From a virus, in IMG/VR virus record IMGVR_UViG_3300046167_000257, positions 1-29,827 of that record: a DNA stretch of 29,827 nt. The stretch is one strand, 5' to 3'. Positions 1 to 6,327 of this stretch are shown one piece after another. Both the position numbers and the translations under genes were made by a program. The stretch's first letter is position 1, and every line of letters starts with the position of its first letter. The notes below the pieces were generated by a model. It was not told where the DNA came from. It searched no databases and was given only the letters and a program-made list of their open reading frames with translations.

Positions 1-49
1 TATGCAGTACATATTGTTGTAGATTTTAAAACCCCCTATCCCTATTAAA

Positions 50-376
50 TTATTCATGAAAGTGTCTATGTTCATCATCTGTAAATTCCTTTCCATACTT
101 GTTGTAAACACTGCAATCACCAATCGTAAACGCATCTTCAACTGGAAAATAATATATTAGCATTTCACAAAACTTTTTATCAGGTAAATGAAAACCATAT
201 CGTGATGAATATAATTCTTCTGCTGGTTTATTAATCATCTTGCCAAGAAACAATGGCAATAGGTTCTGTGTGGCAATCTCTTGGATTGCATACAAGTCAT
301 CAGCATCTAATAAGTCCACATCAAAGTATGGTTCATTGTACTCATAAAATCCATCTACTATTTGATTTACTTTCAT
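50..376 (-). CDS. Hypothetical protein, 108 aa
   Basis: I do not recognise this protein. It is acidic in its N-terminal third (a DVDLLDADD stretch near residues 19-27), has no membrane segment or signal peptide, and ends in a His-rich tail (DDEHRHFHE). The ATG at 374-376 is followed by an uninterrupted frame to TAA at 50-52. It lies 3 nt downstream of the DUF1599-like gene on the same strand and is the last gene of the minus-strand early/replication operon seen here. The remaining 49 bases to the window edge hold no gene I can support. Function unknown; tight spacing suggests co-expression with the replication genes. Confidence 0.7.
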   Translation of the reverse strand: MKVNQIVDGFYEYNEPYFDVDLLDADDLYAIQEIATQNLLPLFLGKMINKPAEELYSSRYGFHLPDKKFCEMLIYYFPVEDAFTIGDCSVYNKYGKEFTDDEHRHFHE

Positions 377-379
377 ATC

Positions 380-673
380 TTATTTATTAATCATTGCAAG
401 TAGCATAGCATAGTTAGCAAGGTCCATAATTGAATCATTGATTGATTCATTCTTTGGTGCATCATTACTATTAAGTAATACACCTAACCTTGCAACCTTT
501 GTTGCTATAAGGTTTAAACAATTAAGTTGTGCATTGCCACCAGCTATTTGACCAGCCATCTTAAAGTTTGACAACCTATCTGCATTTGCATAGTCATCAC
601 CCTTGTTTAGTAGTACATCACGCATCTTATTAATGTACTCATCAAAAAATTCTTGTTGTTCTTCTTTTGTCAT
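380..673 (-). CDS. DUF1599-like small phage protein, 97 aa
   Basis: The sequence carries a pattern I associate with the DUF1599 / nucleotide-modification-associated family: a KGDDYANADRLSNFK block near residues 24-38, then helices with a conserved LNLIATKVARL stretch and a C-terminal MDLANYAML segment. These small helical proteins are common in phages and are loosely linked to nucleotide metabolism, sometimes compared with MazG-type folds; the substrate is not known. It sits between an upstream VRR-NUC nuclease gene (12-nt gap) and a downstream unknown gene (3-nt gap) in one minus-strand operon. The family call is from motif memory; the biochemical role is inference. Confidence 0.6.
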   Translation of the reverse strand: MTKEEQQEFFDEYINKMRDVLLNKGDDYANADRLSNFKMAGQIAGGNAQLNCLNLIATKVARLGVLLNSNDAPKNESINDSIMDLANYAMLLAMINK

Positions 674-685
674 ATTGCTACAAAA

Positions 686-928
686 TTAATAAATTATTTT
701 ATCATCCTTCAAACACATTGCTTCAAAGCCCATTTCACGCAGCTGGTCAATCCTATATCGTTGTAATGGCTTTAAGGTATCAGAACCAGTTTTGCATTCA
801 ATAAACACAACCTTACTATCTTTTAAGCACATAAGGTCAGGGAATCCATTCTCACTCAATCTAATAATGTTTAACACCATATAACCTTTGTCTTTGTATT
901 CCTTTATTACTTTACTTTGGTAGTTCAT
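686..928 (-). CDS. VRR-NUC domain nuclease, 80 aa
   Basis: This is a minimal stand-alone VRR-NUC (PD-(D/E)xK superfamily) endonuclease. The expected motif order is present: an N-terminal helix containing Q4, then G28-F-P30-D31, then E44-C-K46 (the (D/E)xK pair) and Q56 in the following helix. Phage VRR-NUC proteins of 80-110 aa are usually found beside helicases and are thought to process branched or damaged DNA with a divalent metal. Here the gene overlaps the end of the SF2 helicase gene by 17 nt, consistent with the two acting together in replication or recombination. The start is the ATG at 926-928. The fold is clear from the motifs; the exact DNA substrate is unknown. Confidence 0.82.
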   Translation of the reverse strand: MNYQSKVIKEYKDKGYMVLNIIRLSENGFPDLMCLKDSKVVFIECKTGSDTLKPLQRYRIDQLREMGFEAMCLKDDKIIY

Positions 929-2135
929 AATCCCTTTTAAACATTCTCAATGTATAGTCCTTTTTATTAGTCACACTCTTATATATTTTAGATTCAATAC
1001 CTTTTCGAGCAAATACCCAATACACATCATTGTTCTTGCGTTCCATTGTTGTCATCCTATCCTTTGACTGGAAGTAACTGATTGCACTGAAATCAATGTT
1101 ATAATACACCAATGCATCAGCTTCACGTAATGATATACCCTCACGACCTGATATGATCTGAAGTGCTATGTTCTTATAACTACCATTGAACTCATCTAAT
1201 GTAGTGCATAAGCTATCACCAAACACTTGCTTTAATATGTCCAGCTCACCTTTAAACTTATAGAATAAACCAATCTTTTGCCCTTTAAATTTATCACGTA
1301 TGTATTCCGCCTTTGATGTGTCAAGTATCACAACACTACCATCCTCAAGAATACACGAACCACTACACAATTGATGTATCTTATTTTTCATCTTTACTGA
1401 TGTATCTGCTATGATTGCACCAGCCTTACCAACAACAATCTTGTCTTTCTTTAATGTGTTAATGATGTCATGTGTACTTTCTTTTATATCACACCACAAT
1501 ATGTGTTCATTCACATTAGATTCAAATCCAGCTTCTGACTGTGTGTATGTTATAATGTGTTTATCAATGTATGGTTTTATCTTATTATAGTCAGCACTTG
1601 AATAGTCTTTGACATTAGCATAACCAAAATTACGTTCGGTAACATTCACAAACTCCTTTGCCCATTTATAGAAGTTTAATTGTTTAAACGGACTATTTAA
1701 ACTAACCCAATATTGATGATAAACTTGAGAATAACTTTCCGCGTTTGGTGTACCTGACAAGAATATCATTGGCAATGTGGACCAACGTTGTTTGATTAGT
1801 TTAGTTGATTTGTTTGGCTTTGGAAACGAACCATTTCGATGGTGTTCATCGCTAACCAATATATCAAAGTCACCATCTACTTTGTGCAATGATTCGTTGT
1901 TTATTATTGTTATATCAAAGCTAAACCCAAATTTGTCATAATCATCTTGAATGCTGGTAATGGCTTTCTTTTTAGTAATGAATAAAACATTAGATGCACC
2001 AAGTTCTTCACATATTGATAATGATGTTAATGTTTTGCCGGTACGAACTTCCATCTGCAAATAGAGCAAACGATAGTCTGCAATGATGTCAACACCACGC
2101 TTTACAATATCCTTTTGATAATCTCTTAATTCCAT
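912..2135 (-). CDS. SF2 DEAD/DEAH-type helicase, 407 aa
   Basis: A complete superfamily 2 helicase of the compact phage type. Visible motifs: RDYQ near residues 4-7 (Q-motif region), a Walker A RTGKT at 31-35, DEHH at 96-99 (motif II, a DEAH variant), SGTP at 127-130 (motif III), and a C-terminal helicase lobe with GREGISLREAD near residue 330-340 (motif V) followed by QSKDRMTTMER (motif VI, arginine finger). It should unwind or translocate on DNA using ATP during phage replication or recombination. It starts at the ATG 2133-2135, directly after the stop of the primase C-terminal frame, and overlaps the VRR-NUC gene downstream. The helicase call is firm; the specific role (fork helicase or branch-migration/repair) is inferred. 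Confidence 0.88.
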   Translation of the reverse strand: MELRDYQKDIVKRGVDIIADYRLLYLQMEVRTGKTLTSLSICEELGASNVLFITKKKAITSIQDDYDKFGFSFDITIINNESLHKVDGDFDILVSDEHHRNGSFPKPNKSTKLIKQRWSTLPMIFLSGTPNAESYSQVYHQYWVSLNSPFKQLNFYKWAKEFVNVTERNFGYANVKDYSSADYNKIKPYIDKHIITYTQSEAGFESNVNEHILWCDIKESTHDIINTLKKDKIVVGKAGAIIADTSVKMKNKIHQLCSGSCILEDGSVVILDTSKAEYIRDKFKGQKIGLFYKFKGELDILKQVFGDSLCTTLDEFNGSYKNIALQIISGREGISLREADALVYYNIDFSAISYFQSKDRMTTMERKNNDVYWVFARKGIESKIYKSVTNKKDYTLRMFKRDYELPK

Positions 2136-2444
2136 TTAAAAAGGTAAATCATAATTAACCATAAACCATCTGTCACCATTTGTATGACCTTCGGTATATT
2201 CACCACCAATGTAGTTTGCATACTTCTTAACCCAAATGTTAAACTTCTTTTGTGTTAACCATTTCTTATAATCTTGGTAATCATTCACAAACTGATCATA
2301 CATATTGCGTTTGTTCAATCTAATATTAAACAATTCAGTTCCATCATAATTGCACCACTCATAAAACTCTTGTGATGTTTCACTAATGAATTTACGAAGT
2401 TTGATATTCTTTGCATTGGTTTGTTTAATTAGTTTATGTGTGAA
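2136..2444 (-). CDS. Primase-helicase, C-terminal fragment (frame-shifted)
   Basis: This frame continues the primase-helicase gene after a frame break. The upstream frame ends in CIQLYFHT then TAA at 2434-2436. One nucleotide over, the sequence reads on as HKLIKQTNAKNIKLRK and then FISETSQEFYEWC, a KKWLTQKKFNIWVKKYANY block and NGDRWFMV, which is the usual C-terminal tail (a winged-helix-like module) of Bacteroidota phage primase-helicases. An ATG in this frame exists at 2537, but the residues it would add overlap the upstream gene in another phase and look non-coding, so I place the start of meaningful coding at about 2444. Joining needs a +1 shift or an indel near 2437-2442 (a CACACA tract). 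Whether it is translated separately, by recoding, or not at all cannot be told. Confidence 0.7.
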   Translation of the reverse strand, partial: FTHKLIKQTNAKNIKLRKFISETSQEFYEWCNYDGTELFNIRLNKRNMYDQFVNDYQDYKKWLTQKKFNIWVKKYANYIGGEYTEGHTNGDRWFMVNYDLPF

Positions 2445-4023
2445 AGTATAATTGAATACAACCAACCATGTAATTGTCAAATCTTGCATATTCATCTTCA
2501 TCCCAGTCATCAAATAATGTACGACCAAAATCATCATATGGTGTTAAATCACTATTATAATATTGTGCTACCTCAACTTCATGCCTTCTTCGGTCATGAC
2601 TATTCCCTTCACCTTTGATTGCATAGTTAGTTGATATTAACATTTTTGGTGATTCCTCAACACCAAGTTTGATTGCATCCTTTCCTTTACGTTCTAATGT
2701 TATTCCTTCAGTGACCAAACTAAACTTTGATTCAAAGTCAAAATTCTTCTTGACATCATCAAACACTAATATTTGTGTATCTTGACTTATAGTCTGATAT
2801 GGAAACGATTTCTTATCATCAAATGACTTTCCATCTAATATGCCAACCCTTCTGATTTCTTTTAATCCTTGCACAAATAAACCTTTACCAGTTCCACCTT
2901 CAGGATTGTCACTAATTACTTCATCATTTAATATTATTGCTTTGTTGTCAATCTTATTTTTATAAGTATGTAATAAATAACCAATTGTGCATTCAATAGA
3001 TAATGGTTCACCATTACTTATGTTATTAATAAACTTTTGATAATCATTTTCAATATTGTCAGTTTCATTAAAATCCCTATCAATGATTTGGTTCTTCCAT
3101 ATATACCCATTTACATTGACATACTCATTTAAAAATACTTTGTCCTTTGTAACCTCTAAAATACCATTCCTAAATGCAATAAATGATTTGTGTTGTGTAT
3201 CATTCAACATCATCAGGTCAATTGTTTCAAGTATGGTCAGAAATGAATCAGTAAATAGGTTTTGATAAGTTGCCACATATGAATAAACATCTATCTCATT
3301 ATTGTCCAATAGATAAGATAAAACAAAATCCTTTATTATTTCAGTTGATGTTTCCGATACAATGTTAGACTGTATTTTAACAAACGATGGTTTAAGACTA
3401 TCAGCAAAGAAGAACTTTTTAAATCCATTGCGTTCTAAAAACAATTTATATTTTAAAGGATCTATCTTTATATTCTGCTTCTTATCGTAGTACCAAAAAT
3501 CATCATGTTCTGATTCATGGGATATTTGTTCATATACTTCACCATTTATGTTGTGCAGTTCCTGAACCTTTTCCTTTCCATATTTAAGGTCCTTTTTAAT
3601 ACTATCTATTTTGGACCAATCTTCAAAATACTTACAACCAAATTGTCTGATTCGATATGCACTTTTAATGGTATTAACTAAACTATCATCAATGTAATCT
3701 TCAAAGACTACATTATTTTTTACATAATTAATTGCATTAATTTCCTGAACTCCATATTCACAAAACGCACCACATATATCAAAAACAAAAGAATTTCGTT
3801 CACCAACAACATAATCCTTTTGCCAGTTGAATTTCATTATTAAATCAATCTTCTTAAAGTCATCATTGATTGGAATGGTTGGGATCTTTTCAGCAATTAA
3901 AAAACCATCATCAACCAGCTTTGGATTGTACTGTATAGCTTCATAATTAATATAAATATTTGGATCGTATGATTCGAAACAAACTCGATCAACGTTGCAA
4001 GTAGCAGCATCAAAATAGTCATA
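2434..4023 (-). CDS. Primase-helicase, central SF3/D5-like ATPase part
   Basis: This is the central part of a VirE-N/BT4734-type primase-helicase. Taking the in-frame ATG at 3837 as residue 1, the ATPase core shows Walker A GGTGKG at 314-319, Walker B VFDDV, and an SF3 motif C-like KMLISTN, followed by the DDFGRTLFDDW block typical of this family. The frame is open upstream of that ATG to about 4023 and encodes conserved primase sequence there (CNVDRVCFESYDPN), so the ATG at 3837 is internal and not the real start. The protein would unwind DNA and prime replication. The frame is severed from its N-terminus at 4023-4025 and from its C-terminus at 2434. The three frames together would give about 774 aa, a normal length for the family. 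Confidence 0.8.
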   Translation of the reverse strand, partial: YDYFDAATCNVDRVCFESYDPNIYINYEAIQYNPKLVDDGFLIAEKIPTIPINDDFKKIDLIMKFNWQKDYVVGERNSFVFDICGAFCEYGVQEINAINYVKNNVVFEDYIDDSLVNTIKSAYRIRQFGCKYFEDWSKIDSIKKDLKYGKEKVQELHNINGEVYEQISHESEHDDFWYYDKKQNIKIDPLKYKLFLERNGFKKFFFADSLKPSFVKIQSNIVSETSTEIIKDFVLSYLLDNNEIDVYSYVATYQNLFTDSFLTILETIDLMMLNDTQHKSFIAFRNGILEVTKDKVFLNEYVNVNGYIWKNQIIDRDFNETDNIENDYQKFINNISNGEPLSIECTIGYLLHTYKNKIDNKAIILNDEVISDNPEGGTGKGLFVQGLKEIRRVGILDGKSFDDKKSFPYQTISQDTQILVFDDVKKNFDFESKFSLVTEGITLERKGKDAIKLGVEESPKMLISTNYAIKGEGNSHDRRRHEVEVAQYYNSDLTPYDDFGRTLFDDWDEDEYARFDNYMVGCIQLYFHT

Positions 4024-4460
4024 AAGTGATCCTTATTAAACTGCTTAAAATATTGTTCATGTTCTTTTGCATTGCATTTTGGTATTGAAACAATGGCTTT
4101 GTATCCATTTCTTGATGGTGACATAAATACCGAAACAATATGTTTGTTTTGTTTCAGCTGGTCAAACATCATATCCATCTTATTATTTGGTATTTTATCA
4201 AAGTCCAATACCATTAAACCACTATGTTCTTTTAGTCCTGACTTTTTACGTTGTGTAAATACACCACCAAAGATAATACAAGGTAATTGATTTTTTAATT
4301 TGGAACGTGCATCACCTTCCAATGTCATCATTTTATCAATGATGTGTTTTGACTTTCCTTCCTTTATTCTTTTAAGTGATTGGTCAAGTTGGACATCATA
4401 GGGGACATCCGATGATTTAAAAAGTGATTTAAAGATTGAAATCTTTGTGTTTTTTATCAT
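3897..4460 (-). CDS. Primase-helicase, N-terminal VirE-N/BT4734-like fragment
   Basis: The first 146 residues form a recognisable VirE-N / BT4734-like domain: ISIFKSLFKSSDVPYDV at the start, a KKSGLKEHSGLMVLDFDKI block (the conserved DxDK-type acidic motif of the primase-like fold) and SPSRNGYKAIVSIP. At 4023-4025 the conserved sequence leaves this frame; the remaining 41 codons to the stop at 3897 are hydrophobic and unrelated. The true continuation (YDYFDAATCNVDRVCFESYDP) lies in the frame reached by a -1 shift, as if a TTTT run had become TTT. The start is the ATG at 4458-4460, which has a good Bacteroidota promoter 11-44 nt upstream. Loss of one base by error or mutation is the simplest reading. 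Confidence 0.78.
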   Translation of the reverse strand: MIKNTKISIFKSLFKSSDVPYDVQLDQSLKRIKEGKSKHIIDKMMTLEGDARSKLKNQLPCIIFGGVFTQRKKSGLKEHSGLMVLDFDKIPNNKMDMMFDQLKQNKHIVSVFMSPSRNGYKAIVSIPKCNAKEHEQYFKQFNKDHFMTILMLLLATLIEFVSNHTIQIFILIMKLYSTIQSWLMMVF

Positions 4461-4462
4461 AT

Positions 4463-4471
4463 TGTGGATAC
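4463..4471 (-). promoter_or_regulatory. DnaA-box-like site upstream of primase
   Basis: On the minus strand this reads GTATCCACA, one mismatch (first base) from the DnaA box TTATCCACA. It overlaps the last base of the -7 box and covers the expected transcription start of the primase promoter. The same window encodes a stand-alone DnaA domain IV protein (6697-7122). A single near-match in AT-rich DNA can arise by chance. Confidence 0.35.
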
Positions 4472-4504
4472 AAATTTATAATTTTTATTTTTAGACTAAC
4501 AAAA
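4471..4504 (-). promoter_or_regulatory. Bacteroidota-type promoter for primase operon
   Basis: On the minus strand a TTTTG (-33 element, 4500-4504) is followed by a 21-nt spacer and TAAATTTG (-7 element, 4471-4478), matching the primary sigma consensus of Bacteroidota (TTTG / TAnnTTTG). The primase ATG lies 10 nt after the -7 box, so the leader would be very short. It probably drives the replication operon from primase to the 108-aa protein. Confidence 0.6.
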
Positions 4505-4512
4505 CAAATCCT

Positions 4513-4565
4513 ATGTGTCCTCGTAAAACGCTGATAATCATATGTTTTAACGATTTAGGACACAT
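4513..4565. repeat. Inverted repeat, 9-bp perfect arms
   Basis: ATGTGTCCT at 4513-4521 is perfectly complementary to AGGACACAT at 4557-4565. Inside the arms a second partial match occurs (CGTAAAAC against GTTTTAACG), so the two halves are diverged inverted copies of a motif of about 18-20 nt. A related GCGTCCTAA sits at 4645-4653. It lies between the primase promoter and an 11-C tract, in the longest non-coding stretch of the window. It could be an operator or origin iterons. Confidence 0.55.
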
Positions 4566-4580
4566 TTATTTCCCAAGTGA

Positions 4581-4618
4581 CCCCCCCCCCCTTAAAATGA
4601 ATTTGATTTTTGTGGGGG
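4581..4618. repeat. 11-C homopolymer and hairpin
   Basis: Eleven consecutive C at 4581-4591 are followed by AAAAT (4594-4598), a 7-nt loop, ATTTT (4606-4610) and GGGGG (4614-4618), so CCCCC/GGGGG and AAAAT/ATTTT can pair as a two-part stem with a small internal loop. Nothing else in this AT-rich window resembles it. No T-tract follows on either strand, so it is not a typical terminator. The rest of 4461-4649 holds the promoter and inverted repeat listed separately and no gene I can see. An origin or secondary-structure element is possible; the exact C count should be treated as uncertain. Confidence 0.5.
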
Positions 4619-4649
4619 AGCAATAAGGGAAAAAATCTCAAAACGCGTC

Positions 4650-4808
4650 CTAATTAATAAAATGGTTAATTGCTTTGTCGATTGAACCATATGATTCCAA
4701 AACTTGCCATCCTAAATTCTCGATGTGCTTCTTTGAATAATGATCGTACGTTTCCAATCCTATTGATTGCAAATAAAAATGTCCTAAATCTTCGATTGTA
4801 TATTGCAT
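4650..4808 (-). CDS. Small hypothetical protein, 52 aa
   Basis: A short ORF beginning MQYTIEDLGHFYL and ending IDKAINHFIN; soluble, mildly acidic to neutral, predicted helical, with no domain I recognise. The ATG at 4806-4808 is preferred over an upstream start at 4838, because that one lies inside a strong terminator hairpin (4822-4852). It reads in the same direction as the primase and is separated from it by the structured 4461-4649 stretch. It lies just past the terminator of the preceding gene, so it may depend on readthrough or on its own weak promoter. Small early proteins of this type in phages often modify host functions, but nothing here shows that. Confidence 0.5.
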   Translation of the reverse strand: MQYTIEDLGHFYLQSIGLETYDHYSKKHIENLGWQVLESYGSIDKAINHFIN

Positions 4809-4821
4809 AATGTTATATATT

Positions 4822-4852
4822 AAAAAACCCCTCACCATATGATGAAGGGTTT
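4822..4852 (-). terminator. Rho-independent terminator after the 61-aa gene
   Basis: On the minus strand AAACCCTTCATC (4852-4841), loop ATAT, then GGTGAGGGGTTT (4836-4825) forms a 12-bp stem with two G-T wobbles, followed by a run of T (4827-4822). It lies 10 nt past the stop of the 61-aa gene and should limit transcription into the 52-aa gene and the primase region. Confidence 0.85.
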
Positions 4853-4862
4853 GTGTTAGTTG

Positions 4863-5048
4863 TTATAATTCACTCATTAAGTTCATTAATCTATCCCACT
4901 CATTGTTTAACCTTTCTAATCTTAAATTAATTTTATGATTAGTTTCGCCAATATTTCTATTTCCTAAAGATAAATTTAATCTATGCTCATCTAAATTAAT
5001 TCTTTCTTCAATTGAGATCATTCTGTTGTTAATTTCTTGTAAGTTCAT
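4863..5048 (-). CDS. Small coiled-coil hypothetical protein, 61 aa
   Basis: The protein is highly charged and helical with heptad-like spacing of Leu, Ile and Met (MNLQEINNRMISIEERI to the C-terminal WDRLMNLMSEL), suggesting a small coiled-coil dimer. I recognise no family. The ATG at 5046-5048 is chosen because the longer frame to 5078 would start at a TTG overlapping the -7 promoter box. It is the first gene of the leftward unit, has its own promoter (5076-5107), and is followed 10 nt after its stop by a strong terminator, so it is probably a monocistronic early transcript. Confidence 0.6.
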   Translation of the reverse strand: MNLQEINNRMISIEERINLDEHRLNLSLGNRNIGETNHKINLRLERLNNEWDRLMNLMSEL

Positions 5049-5075
5049 TTTGTTATTGTTTTTATTATTATGATA

Positions 5076-5107
5076 CAAATATAGTATAAAATATTAATAC
5101 AATGCAA
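5076..5107 (-). promoter_or_regulatory. Leftward promoter, TTG-N21-TATATTTG
   Basis: On the minus strand TTG (5107-5105), 21 nt, then TATATTTG (5083-5076) fits the Bacteroidota -33/-7 consensus. The ATG of the 61-aa gene is 27 nt downstream of the box. It faces away from the rightward promoter in the same divergent intergenic region. Confidence 0.55.
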
Positions 5108-5153
5108 GTTTTATTTTATTTTTTTTATTGTAAAATATTTTAATACATTTGCA
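5087..5153 (+). repeat. Imperfect direct repeat in the divergent promoter region
   Basis: TAAAATATTAATACAATGCA (5087-5106) recurs as TAAAATATTTTAATACATTT followed by GCA (5131-5153), with a 2-nt expansion and one substitution. A T-rich run lies between the copies. One copy overlaps the leftward promoter spacer and the other contains the rightward -7 box, so both could be operators for one regulator that coordinates the two divergent units. The repeat is AT-rich, so some of the similarity may be compositional. Confidence 0.4.
5144..5151 (+). promoter_or_regulatory. Rightward -7 box TACATTTG
   Basis: TACATTTG matches TAnnTTTG and lies 17 nt before the ATG of the first plus-strand gene. The -33 position is only T-rich with no clear TTTG, so this promoter may need an activator or be weak. 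It is the only candidate seen for the ten-gene plus-strand operon. Confidence 0.4.
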
Positions 5154-5168
5154 GTTCAATATAACACA

Positions 5169-5315
5169 ATGAAAAAAAATATTATTATCTACTTCGCAAC
5201 ATACCTACCATTCAGCTTGGTATTGTTTGCCCTTAATTATTCAGTCATTGCAACAATTTTCTTTGTCATTGGCATTGTTTCACTTTTAGAATATTACAGT
5301 CATGACAGAATATGA
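5169..5315 (+). CDS. Small membrane protein, 48 aa
   Basis: Starting MKKNIIIYFATYLPF, this protein is almost entirely hydrophobic, with two likely transmembrane helices (about residues 4-22 and 26-41) and a short polar C-terminus (EYYSHDRI). It is the first gene after the divergent promoter region, and its last bases overlap the next ORF by 14 nt. Two short helices and small size resemble holin-like or superinfection-type membrane proteins, but there is no family motif, so function is unknown. Its early position argues against a lysis timer. Confidence 0.6.
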   Translation: MKKNIIIYFATYLPFSLVLFALNYSVIATIFFVIGIVSLLEYYSHDRI

Positions 5316-5472
5316 AAAATCACAACTTCGTTTATTAGTTTATGATAAACTTGATGAACTACAAAAAATGCACGTTGAATATTATAATGATGATGAAGAA
5401 CATTATTCACCAGCTTTAAGAATAGAATCAAAAATCAGAGAATATCAAACCATATTGGAAAAACTTAAATGA
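5302..5472 (+). CDS. Small hypothetical protein, 56 aa
   Basis: The ORF runs MTEYEKSQLRLLVYDKL to TILEKLK; it is highly charged and helical, with an acidic middle (NDDEEH). It overlaps the upstream membrane protein gene by 14 nt and the next gene by 4 nt (ATGA), which supports translational coupling and genuine coding. No family is recognised. Its charge and helical periodicity suggest a coiled-coil or binding role in early infection. Confidence 0.6.
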   Translation: MTEYEKSQLRLLVYDKLDELQKMHVEYYNDDEEHYSPALRIESKIREYQTILEKLK

Positions 5473-5732
5473 AATTTCAAAACACAATATCAAACGAACT
5501 TAAAGACATTTTAAAGTGTTGCACAACTGTTCCTGAACGAATAAAGATTGCAGAGAAACACAACATATCAATCCACACACTTAATAGTGTGCTGGAGGGT
5601 AAACGAAATATCACATACAATAATCACGATGCAATACTTGAACTACTTGCACAGGCAATAAGCAATGCAAAGTCTTTTCATATGTCATTGATTGATTATT
5701 TTCACGAAACAAAATACATTAAATTTATATAA
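5469..5732 (+). CDS. Small putative DNA-binding protein, 87 aa
   Basis: The sequence begins MKFQNTISNELKDIL and contains a possible helix-turn-helix-like segment around residues 22-45 (PERIKIAEKHNISIHTLNSVL), where the pattern 'RIKIAEKHNIS..TLNSVLEGKR' resembles a recognition helix arrangement. This is suggestive only. It overlaps the upstream gene by 4 nt (ATGA) and is followed one base later by the ssDNA-binding-like gene. If it binds DNA it is the best candidate in the window for a regulator of the divergent promoter region, though the gene is downstream and not beside the operator. Confidence 0.5.
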   Translation: MKFQNTISNELKDILKCCTTVPERIKIAEKHNISIHTLNSVLEGKRNITYNNHDAILELLAQAISNAKSFHMSLIDYFHETKYIKFI

Positions 5733-5733
5733 C

Positions 5734-6327
5734 ATGGCAATTTTAGCAACAACAAACCAAACAAAGAAAAGCATTGAAATCATTCCAGCTGGTTCATATC
5801 CAGCAAGATGTTATTCAATGATTCACATTGGCACGATTGAAGAAACATTCAATGGTGAAACCAAAGAACGAAACAAAGTACGCATCACTTGGGAACTACC
5901 AACTGAAACAATGACATTTAATGAAGAACGTGGTGAACAACCTCGTGTCATTGCAAAGGAGTTCACACTATCCTTGCATGAGAAATCAACCCTTCGTGCA
6001 TTCCTTGAATCTTGGCGTGGTAAATCATTCACCGACAAAGAAGCAAGTTCATTTGATGTGACCAATTTACTTGGTGTGCCTTGTCTTTTATCAATCACGC
6101 ACAAAACATCAGGCAACGGTAAAACCTATGCAAATATTGCAAGTGTGTCAATGCTACCAAAAGGAATGGATTGTCCTGATCAAGTCAATGAACGCCAAGA
6201 GTTTACCTATTCAGATTTTAAGCAAGAATTATTTGATTCCTTTCCTGATTTTATCAAGGAAAAAATAATGATGTCAAAAGAATACCAATCGTTAAATAAA
6301 GATAGCAATGAAAACCTCCCATTTTAA
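5734..6327 (+). CDS. Putative ssDNA-binding-like phage protein, 197 aa
   Basis: Start chosen at ATG 5734 (MAILATTNQTKKSIEIIP); an upstream ATG at 5692 would extend into the previous gene. The protein shows a beta-rich pattern (SYPARCYSMIHIGTIEETFNG, then RITWELP, then LLGVPCLLSITHKTSGNGKTYANI) that resembles OB-fold-like phage proteins found in replication operons and often annotated as ssDNA-binding or simply as phage protein. The C-terminus is acidic and ends NENLPF, reminiscent of the acidic tip with terminal Phe in SSB proteins that recruits partners. The last 20 nt overlap the next gene. The fold assignment is inference from pattern and from its position near the DnaA-like gene. Confidence 0.6.
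   Translation: MAILATTNQTKKSIEIIPAGSYPARCYSMIHIGTIEETFNGETKERNKVRITWELPTETMTFNEERGEQPRVIAKEFTLSLHEKSTLRAFLESWRGKSFTDKEASSFDVTNLLGVPCLLSITHKTSGNGKTYANIASVSMLPKGMDCPDQVNERQEFTYSDFKQELFDSFPDFIKEKIMMSKEYQSLNKDSNENLPF

Noticed and set aside
4650-4838. Longer start for the 52-aa gene at 4838
   Set aside because: The extension lies inside the terminator stem (4822-4852); the ATG at 4808 is more plausible.
5469-5732. 87-aa protein as a lysogeny repressor
   Set aside because: The HTH-like segment is weak, the gene is internal to an operon and no integrase or operator array accompanies it, so I call it only a possible DNA-binding protein.
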